Assembly: GCF_018362995.1 (NCBI RefSeq)
Contig: NZ_CP074372.1
Coordinates: 3,658,001-3,722,000, forward strand
Reading direction: 5' to 3'
DNA from: Chryseobacterium indologenes
GTDB taxonomy: Bacteria; Bacteroidota; Bacteroidia; Flavobacteriales; Weeksellaceae
Length of the DNA stretch: 64,000 bases
Below, piece by piece: positions 57,986-64,000 of the stretch. The position numbers were made by a program, and so were the translations under genes. Below the pieces are notes generated by a model. It did not search any database, had not been told where the DNA came from, and saw nothing but the letters and a program-made list of their open reading frames with translations. The number at the start of each line of letters is the position of its first letter. Position 1 is the first letter of the stretch.

Positions 57986-59557
57986 TTAAACCAAATCTTT
58001 ATTATAAAATGCTCCCTTATTCTCCGTCATTTCCATAGATTGGGTAATGATGAGGTGGGCAACGGTTGTAAGGTTTCTTAATTCCGATAATTGCGGAGAA
58101 AGAATAGAGTAGTGATAGATTTCATCTACGGCAGCGGCAATTTCCTGATGCTTTTGTAAAGCCATATTCAGACGTCTGTTGCTTCTTACAATACCTACCA
58201 GGTCGCTCATCATTTCCTGAAGCTGTTTTCTAAGATAGCTTACAATGACCATTTCGTCCATGATTTTCATTCCTTCTTCATTCCATTCCGGAACGGCTTT
58301 CAGGTCGTCAAAGTTGAAATTGTTTTCATTCAGAAGTTCTACGGTTTTCATAGCAGCATTGTGCCCGAAAACCAAACCTTCAAGAAGTGAGTTTGAAGCA
58401 AGTCTGTTGGCTCCGTGAAGTCCTGAGTTGGTACATTCACCCACAGCAAAAAGATTTCTGATGGAGGACTGTCCGTCTCTGTCAACTTCAATTCCACCCA
58501 TTAGATAATGGCAGGCTGGTACAACAGGGATTAACTGAGTGAAGGGATCAATTCCTTCGTCTCTACATTTTTTATAAATATTGGGGAAATGTTCTAAGAA
58601 TTTTTCATGGTTCATTTCCTTGCAGTCTAAACCGACAAATTCGTCTCCGGTAATTTTCATTTCGGCATCGATGGCTCTTGCAACAATATCTCTGGATGCT
58701 AATTCTTCACGCTCATCATATTTATGCATGAATTTTTCGCCTCTTTTGGTTCTCAATTTTGCCCCGTCTCCACGAACGGCTTCTGAAATTAAAAACAACA
58801 TTCCATCCATTTTACTGTATAAAGCTGTTGGATGAAACTGGTAATACTGCATATTGGAAACTTTTCCTTTGGCACGGGCTACGAAAGCAATTCCGTCTCC
58901 GGTAGCGATGGTAGGATTGGTGGTGTTTTTATAAACATGTCCTGCCCCTCCTGTTGCAGCAAGTGTTATTTTGGAAGTGATTTTTTTGATGGTCTTGGAC
59001 TTTTCATCTAGGATGTAAGCGCCATAGCAATGGATATCGCCTTCGTTGAGCTCTTTTCCGGGAACATGGTGCTGGGTAATGATATCAATGACATAATGAT
59101 GATCAAGAATTTCAATATTCGGGCTGTTATTGGCTGTTTCCAGCAAGGCTCGTTCAATTTCAAAACCTGTAATATCTTTGTGGTGTACGATTCTGTTTTC
59201 AGTATGGCCTCCTTCTCTTCCTAAAGCGAATTTGCCGTTCTTCATGTCAAACTGGGCACCCCATTCTACAATTTCGTTGAATCTTGCAGGGGCTTCCCTT
59301 ACTACCATTTCTACGACATCGCGCTTATTTTCTCCGTCACCGGCACGCATCGTATCGTCAATATGTTTTTGGAAATTGTCATTCTGGAAATCTGTAACAA
59401 CAGCCAGACCGCCTTGTGCATATTTGGTATTGCTTTCGTCTTCGTCAGATTTTGTTACAATAATGATTTTGGCATCAGGGAGCTGTTCAGAAACTTTAAT
59501 GGCATAGGAAAGTCCGGAAATGCCGGAACCGATTACTAATACATCCGCTTTTATCAT
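57986..59557 (-). CDS. nadB: L-aspartate oxidase
   Basis: 523 aa FAD enzyme. GSGISGLSYAIK is the FAD-binding loop; TKSDEDESNTKYAQGGLAVV, GREGGHTENRIVHHKDITG, YYQFHPTALY and ECTNSGLHGANRLASNSLLEG are family marks. Oxidises aspartate to iminoaspartate, the first step to quinolinate. nadA is not in the window. Confidence 0.95.
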   Translation of the reverse strand: MIKADVLVIGSGISGLSYAIKVSEQLPDAKIIIVTKSDEDESNTKYAQGGLAVVTDFQNDNFQKHIDDTMRAGDGENKRDVVEMVVREAPARFNEIVEWGAQFDMKNGKFALGREGGHTENRIVHHKDITGFEIERALLETANNSPNIEILDHHYVIDIITQHHVPGKELNEGDIHCYGAYILDEKSKTIKKITSKITLAATGGAGHVYKNTTNPTIATGDGIAFVARAKGKVSNMQYYQFHPTALYSKMDGMLFLISEAVRGDGAKLRTKRGEKFMHKYDEREELASRDIVARAIDAEMKITGDEFVGLDCKEMNHEKFLEHFPNIYKKCRDEGIDPFTQLIPVVPACHYLMGGIEVDRDGQSSIRNLFAVGECTNSGLHGANRLASNSLLEGLVFGHNAAMKTVELLNENNFNFDDLKAVPEWNEEGMKIMDEMVIVSYLRKQLQEMMSDLVGIVRSNRRLNMALQKHQEIAAAVDEIYHYSILSPQLSELRNLTTVAHLIITQSMEMTENKGAFYNKDLV

Positions 59558-59590
59558 ATGCTTGCTTTAGGTACAATCGTTTAAAAACGA

Positions 59591-60217
59591 TTAAATAAAT
59601 TTAAACAATTTTTCGTTTGGTTTCCTTACTTTTTTCATGTGCTGAAAATGGTCTTCTTCAGAACGGTAGCCTAAAGCGAGGGTAACAGTTACTTTTTCTG
59701 TTTCGGGATTGATATTCAGAATTTCTTCTATAATATCCTGACGGAAGCCTTCCATAGGACAGGAGTCTATATTTTCAATAGCCGCGGCATACATAAGGTT
59801 GGCCAATACTATATAAGATTGTTTTTCTGCCCAGTTGAAAATTTCATCCTGTGTTTTCTGGGTGATATGCTGATTAATACTGTTTCTGAATGGATCCAGT
59901 TTTTCAACAGGAGTGTCTCTTACTTCAGAAATATGATTAAAATATCCCCGGATATAGTTCTCTTCAATGATTTTTTTTGAAATAATGACAATAAGATGAG
60001 AACAGGTAGATATCTGAGACGGATTATAGAAAGCCGGAATTAATTTCTGCTTCATTTCCTCGCTCTCAACAATAACCATTTTATAGGGCTGAAGTCCCAG
60101 AGAACTGGCAGACAGCTTTCCTGACTCAAGAATATTGTGAAGAGTTTCCTGAGGAATAATCTGATGATTGAATTTTTTTACAGAATATCTTCTGCTTAAA
60201 GCTTCCAAATAATTCAT
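59591..60217 (-). CDS. Nitroreductase family NAD(P)H-dependent oxidoreductase
   Basis: 208 aa FMN enzyme. RRYSVKKFN is the FMN-binding opening; ILESGKLSASSLGLQPYKMVIV, NWAEKQSYIVLANLMYAAA, CPMEGF and LALGYRSEEDHF follow. It reduces nitro or quinone compounds; the natural substrate is unknown. 33 bp ahead of nadB, first gene of that unit. Confidence 0.9.
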   Translation of the reverse strand: MNYLEALSRRYSVKKFNHQIIPQETLHNILESGKLSASSLGLQPYKMVIVESEEMKQKLIPAFYNPSQISTCSHLIVIISKKIIEENYIRGYFNHISEVRDTPVEKLDPFRNSINQHITQKTQDEIFNWAEKQSYIVLANLMYAAAIENIDSCPMEGFRQDIIEEILNINPETEKVTVTLALGYRSEEDHFQHMKKVRKPNEKLFKFI

Positions 60218-60288
60218 AGGACAAATTTAAGAATTGAATATGAATAAAGAGTCTTTAAAATGAAATATCTCTGCCCTATTAATACAAA

Positions 60289-60317
60289 AATCACCCCGGC
60301 TTGCGGGGTGATTCTTT
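60289..60317 (-). terminator. Terminator after the T9SS lectin-type gene
   Basis: 10-bp arms AATCACCCCG (60289-60298) and CGGGGTGATT (60304-60313), loop GCTTG; A-rich on the plus strand side before it gives the minus-strand U-run. Confidence 0.88.
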
Positions 60318-60337
60318 TGATGCGATGGAAAGTGTAA

Positions 60338-62596
60338 TTATTCTCTGTTTTTTACAACAATCCAACCTGAGAATTTTATCGGAGTACTGTTTTTATTATT
60401 TTCATTCCATGAAACAGAATACCAGTAATTTCCTGTAGGAACTTTTTTACTTCCATTAGTGGTACCTGCCCACTTGTAGCCATTGGTTTTATCGGCCTGG
60501 AACATTTTGTAACCATATCTGTCGAAGATGCCTATTTCCAGATTCTGTTTATTGGCAAGTGCAGAATAATCTACAAAATCATTAATGCCATCATCATTAG
60601 GAGTGATCACGTTGATCAGATTAGGTACCGTAATATTAACTTCCACAGGAACGCAATTATAACCGTCTCTTACATATATTTTAGCTTCTCCTCTGGCAAT
60701 ATTGGTGAAGATATTAGAATCCTGCCAGTTGATATTATCCATAGAATACTGGTAAGGAGGAGTTCCGCCATTGGCATATATTGTCACTGTGCTTCCTGAA
60801 ATATCAACAGTGGTAACAACCGGATTATCGGAAGGATATACTGTTACTTTTTGAGTGGCAATACAATCTCCGGTTTTAAGTTTTACCCAATAAGTCCCTA
60901 CACCTACATTCTTGATAGATTGAGTTGTAGCTCCTGTGCTCCATTCATAGCTTTTGAAACCTGCCCCTGCATCTAATGTGGTTGTATTTTCTATACAGAT
61001 CGTCTGATCAAGTAATGTTCTTGAGAAAACCGGAGGAATGACAGTTAAAGTAACCTTGGCAATTGAATAACATCCGTTTGCGCTGAATACTTTAATGTAA
61101 ACAACTCCATTAGGTGCGATGTATGCTGCCGGCGTAGAGATCGCATTTGTTCCGCTGATGGCGTCAGTTAAAGATGGGTAATATTCTTTTGTTAGTCCAC
61201 CTTGAGAAACGACAGCTCCTGTAAGATTAAACGATGCCATAGATGGATTGGTTTCTATAAAGCAGGATTTTATTTCAACATCATTGACAACAACAACAGG
61301 ATAGATGTTAAGTGTAACTTTAGCTGTACTTACACAACCCTGAGGAGTAGTTACTCTTACATATAAAGTAGCTGCTGCTGAAGCGTAGGCGGAAGGGTTT
61401 GTAATTTGATTAGTTCCGTTATTGAGATCATATAAAGTTGGATAGAATTCTTTGGTAGCCCCAGCTACAGTCGTTACAGCGGCAGTGTTAAGATCAAATG
61501 TGGCTGTTCCTGCATTGTTATTATTACAACCTGTAAGGCTTGCATCTGTTGCAGCAAATGGAGTAGGATTAAGCTGAATGACTCCGTCACCATTATCACA
61601 AAGCGTAGAAGTAGGATCTTTTACCACAACCTTGATGGTAGTATTTCCTGAATATTGGAAACTTGCAGGATTGGCAATAGGGGTGGAACTTCCCAAAACA
61701 TAATAAGTGAAAACGTAGTTTGCAGGATTATTGACAAATTGAGAGTTGAAAGAAGTAAGGTCCACTACACCATTTCCGGTAGCGGGATTTGTACATACGA
61801 AAGGAGTTACCGTATTACTTAAAATAGGAACTTTATCTACGAATACTTTAACATCTTTAATAGAATGTCTTGCACTTGCACCTCCGGTTGCGGCAGAAAA
61901 ACCGAAATACCCCTGTGACATTCCCACTGCACCTCCGGAAGGAGCAAAAGACTGATCTACGATAAGTACCCCGTTGATTCTTACTTTAATAATCCAGTTT
62001 GTGGGATTGGTAAGGTCTGTTTCTCCGTTTACTTCAACGTGTCTGTAAGTATCTCCTACAAACGGTTGAGTGGCAATAAGGTCCGGAGAATGGAATGTAC
62101 TTCCCGGAGTAGTGTTGAATTCGATATTATTACCAGCTGTATTATTGGTGCCATAAAGAATGTGAACTTTACTCATCTGCCCCTCAGTAGTGTTATTGAA
62201 GATATCAAAACCAACCATTAGTCCGGAAGCATTTGCGGGAATACCAAGCCCTCCTCCTGAAACGAATCCTGTAGGTGGATTGGCAAGATACCAGAAAGTA
62301 AAGCCATCTCCTTTTCCGAACTGAGCAGTTCCGTTTCCGTCAATTCTGAAATCGAATTCCACTTTCCATTTATCACAATAGCTCAGGGTAATAGGAGTGG
62401 ATAATTTTACAGCCCCGTATCTGCTGGTCTGATCGGTGGTAAGTCTTACAAAGTCTCCGCTTACTATAGCATCAGAGACAAGATCCCAACCTGTTGTATT
62501 TATAGGGTTTCCGGTAAGTTGGTATGTTTGTGAAAATAACCTTCCCGGCAAGCATAATAAGATAGTCAGTAAAAAAATGAGTATATCTTTTTTCAT
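60338..62596 (-). CDS. L-type-lectin surface protein with T9SS type B sorting domain
   Basis: 752 aa; signal peptide 1-22. An L-type lectin-like sandwich (about 25-255: GDGFTFWYLANPP, VGFDIFNN, YRHVEVNGETD) is followed by repeated ~90-aa units containing SCFIETN or GCNNNNAGTATFDLNT, then SprB-type stretches and a C-terminal gliding-motility-associated domain (about 660-752, LINVITPNDDGINDFVDYSAL, then IFDRYGYKMF and GNYWYSVSWNENNKN). It should be secreted by the type IX system and attached to the cell surface, where it may bind sugars. A 22-bp near-palindrome lies 125 bp upstream. Confidence 0.87.
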   Translation of the reverse strand: MKKDILIFLLTILLCLPGRLFSQTYQLTGNPINTTGWDLVSDAIVSGDFVRLTTDQTSRYGAVKLSTPITLSYCDKWKVEFDFRIDGNGTAQFGKGDGFTFWYLANPPTGFVSGGGLGIPANASGLMVGFDIFNNTTEGQMSKVHILYGTNNTAGNNIEFNTTPGSTFHSPDLIATQPFVGDTYRHVEVNGETDLTNPTNWIIKVRINGVLIVDQSFAPSGGAVGMSQGYFGFSAATGGASARHSIKDVKVFVDKVPILSNTVTPFVCTNPATGNGVVDLTSFNSQFVNNPANYVFTYYVLGSSTPIANPASFQYSGNTTIKVVVKDPTSTLCDNGDGVIQLNPTPFAATDASLTGCNNNNAGTATFDLNTAAVTTVAGATKEFYPTLYDLNNGTNQITNPSAYASAAATLYVRVTTPQGCVSTAKVTLNIYPVVVVNDVEIKSCFIETNPSMASFNLTGAVVSQGGLTKEYYPSLTDAISGTNAISTPAAYIAPNGVVYIKVFSANGCYSIAKVTLTVIPPVFSRTLLDQTICIENTTTLDAGAGFKSYEWSTGATTQSIKNVGVGTYWVKLKTGDCIATQKVTVYPSDNPVVTTVDISGSTVTIYANGGTPPYQYSMDNINWQDSNIFTNIARGEAKIYVRDGYNCVPVEVNITVPNLINVITPNDDGINDFVDYSALANKQNLEIGIFDRYGYKMFQADKTNGYKWAGTTNGSKKVPTGNYWYSVSWNENNKNSTPIKFSGWIVVKNRE

Positions 62597-62720
62597 AGTG
62601 GATGGATTATGATGTTATTTGTTTTTTGATATAAAATTGATTTGTTACATGTTTAATTTGATTATAAAGACAATATTTAATTTCAAATTCAGGAGGTGAG
62701 AATCCTTGTTTTAATATCGA

Positions 62721-62742
62721 AACTACCCCATATGAGGTAGTT
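62721..62742 (-). promoter_or_regulatory. 22-bp near-palindrome upstream of the lectin-type T9SS gene
   Basis: AACTACC (62721-62727) and GGTAGTT (62736-62742) around CCATATGA; only one pair of the full 22 bp is mismatched. On the minus strand a near -7 box TGAATTTG (62691-62684) lies 29 bp further. The ACTAC/GTAGT ends recall the 31-bp element at 30364. It may also help end the gene at 62756. Confidence 0.5.
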
Positions 62743-62755
62743 CCGGATACTAAAT

Positions 62756-64000
62756 TTATTCTCTGTTTTTAACCAACACCCAGCCTGAATATTTGGTTTC
62801 TGTATTGTCTTTATTGTTCTCATTCCATGAGATCGTGTACCAGTAAGTTCCTGTAAGAACTTTTTTACCGGAAGCCGTTCCGTCCCATGTGAAGTTTCTC
62901 ATTTTTCCTGCCTCATATAATTTATTACCATATCTGTCGTATACGATGAATACCAGATTTTTCTTGTAAGCAAGTGCTGAATAGTCAATAAAGTCGTTTA
63001 CGTTATCGCCGTTTGGAGTGATGGCATTAATCAGATTAGGTACGGTAATCTGAACTTCAACAGGAGTACAGTTGTAGAAGTCTTTTACATACACTCTTAC
63101 TTCTCCTCTTGCAAGTCCGGTGAATATATTGCTGGTCTGCCAGTTGACTCCATCCAGAGAGAATTGATACTGAGGTTTTCCTCCTGCTACATTCACTGTG
63201 ATTGTGTTGTTGTCAATATCAATGCTGGAAATCACAGGATTTGCAGATGCGTTTATTTTTACAATCTGTGTTGTGAAACAGTTCCCAGTTTTAAGTCTCA
63301 CCCAATAAACACCTACTCCCAGATCTTTAACAGATGAGGTGGTTGCTCCGGTGCTCCATTCATAGCCATCAAATCCAGGACCTGCATCCAGATCTGTTTT
63401 TTCACCTATACAAATGGTTTTGTCTTTCAACACCGAAGATGTTACGGGTGGTAATACAATAAGGTTGATTTTAGCAATATTGAAACATCCGTTGGCATCT
63501 GTTACTTTTGCGTACACGACAGTACTTGTAGATAAGTACTGAAGGGGATTCATGATCTCATTGGTTCCGTCTAAAGCATTAGCAATGGAGGTGTAGTATT
63601 TTTTTGTCACACCGCTGTTTAATGTAGTAACATTCGCAGTGGTCAGATTAAAAATAGCACTGGTAATATTAGTTTCAATAAAGCATGATCTAAGTGTAGC
63701 TTCCTGCACAGGAGTGTCCGGGTAAAATGCCAGCGTTATTTTTGCTGTACCTGTACATCCCTGAGGGGTTGTTACTTTTACATATACTTCTCCGGGAGCA
63801 GAGAAGTAACTGCCTGGATTTTGAATTTCATTCGTGTCTGCATTAAGATCAGCTAACGTTTTATAATATTTTTTAACAGCGCCGGGAACACCTGTGACAT
63901 TTGCTGTATTCAGGTTGAAAGTGGCTGTTCCTGCTTTGTTATTGTTACATACCGTAATCGTTTTGTCCTCAGCTTTAAAAGGAGCAAGAACCAGTAATAT
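62756..64000 (-). CDS. T9SS type B surface protein, partial (N-terminus outside window)
   Basis: The frame is open from the stop at 62756 to the window end; no true start is seen (a GTG near 63709 is internal). About 415 residues are visible: two or more ~90-aa repeat units (CNNNKAGTATFNLNTANVTG, SCFIETNITSAIFNLTTANV) and the same C-terminal sorting domain as the neighbour (LINAITPNGDNVNDFIDYSAL, then YDRYGNKLYEAG). Clearly a tandem paralogue of the lectin-type gene. Surface protein of unknown binding partner. Confidence 0.88.
   Translation of the reverse strand: MLLVLAPFKAEDKTITVCNNNKAGTATFNLNTANVTGVPGAVKKYYKTLADLNADTNEIQNPGSYFSAPGEVYVKVTTPQGCTGTAKITLAFYPDTPVQEATLRSCFIETNITSAIFNLTTANVTTLNSGVTKKYYTSIANALDGTNEIMNPLQYLSTSTVVYAKVTDANGCFNIAKINLIVLPPVTSSVLKDKTICIGEKTDLDAGPGFDGYEWSTGATTSSVKDLGVGVYWVRLKTGNCFTTQIVKINASANPVISSIDIDNNTITVNVAGGKPQYQFSLDGVNWQTSNIFTGLARGEVRVYVKDFYNCTPVEVQITVPNLINAITPNGDNVNDFIDYSALAYKKNLVFIVYDRYGNKLYEAGKMRNFTWDGTASGKKVLTGTYWYTISWNENNKDNTETKYSGWVLVKNRE

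Noticed and set aside
63707..63709. GTG as a start of the last gene
   Set aside because: The frame stays open to the window end and upstream residues align with the repeats of the neighbouring paralogue, so this codon is internal.
1..64000. tRNA, rRNA, insertion sequence, prophage or CRISPR
   Set aside because: No cloverleaf, no conserved rRNA segment, no transposase or integrase and no regular direct repeats were seen on either strand by eye; a covariance-model scan would settle small RNAs.

Overview
The window comes from a Bacteroidota genome, most likely a flavobacterium close to Chryseobacterium. The DNA is AT-rich and Shine-Dalgarno sequences are weak. The recognisable promoters have the Bacteroidota -7 element TAnnTTTG. 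Several genes belong to flavobacterial families: type IX secretion (T9SS) type B sorting domains, exosortase F, DUF4271, DUF4293, DUF4296, DUF5689, DUF6146 and DUF6702. I found no rRNA, tRNA, CRISPR array, insertion sequence, prophage or origin.

Layout. 1-8100 (minus): a mannoside-use operon, with a GntR regulator, an exported GH38-type alpha-mannosidase, a ROK sugar kinase, a long class I mannose-6-phosphate isomerase and a sugar porter cut by the window start. 8100-14500 (minus): a metal (probably copper) module, with a TonB-dependent receptor carrying two periplasmic HMA domains, a Cys-rich small protein and a lipoprotein with His/Cys repeats. Upstream of it lies a RprXY-like two-component system. 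14600-18100: an SRPBCC protein, a frameshifted four-helix-bundle gene and oligopeptidase B. 18200-24600: hemD and DUF4271 on minus; polyprenol-phosphate mannose synthase, a tiny coupled ORF, DUF4296, tgt and lptG on plus; birA on minus; rsfS on plus. 24575-28900 (plus): ftsH, then an LUD protein, cdsA and psd (phospholipid synthesis).

28900-32300 holds the most interesting region. A membrane-embedded LuxR-like regulator lies next to a large secreted protein. A nearly identical 31-bp element sits upstream of both genes at the same distance from a -7 box, which suggests one regulator, its operator and its target. 32300-40700: DUF1801, an MsbA-like ABC exporter, an M28 peptidase, DUF4293, rho with a long disordered insert, Mn-type superoxide dismutase, DUF6146 and a secreted endonuclease/phosphatase. 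40900-45300: a TonB receptor and DUF5689 lipoprotein pair, divergent from the secreted hydrolase.

45400-50000 (minus): a PixA/AidA protein and a cluster that looks like peptidoglycan-sugar recycling (AmgK-like kinase, RapZ-C domain protein, MurU-like nucleotidyltransferase) with a LOG-family protein and DUF6702. 50000-53600: exosortase XrtF and its partner, a cation diffusion facilitator, asd and a small membrane protein. 53600-60200 (minus): a TonB receptor, then nitroreductase-nadB-hypothetical-nadC. 60300-64000 (minus): two related T9SS type B surface proteins, the second cut by the window end. Strong hairpin terminators separate most units, so operon limits are well defined.
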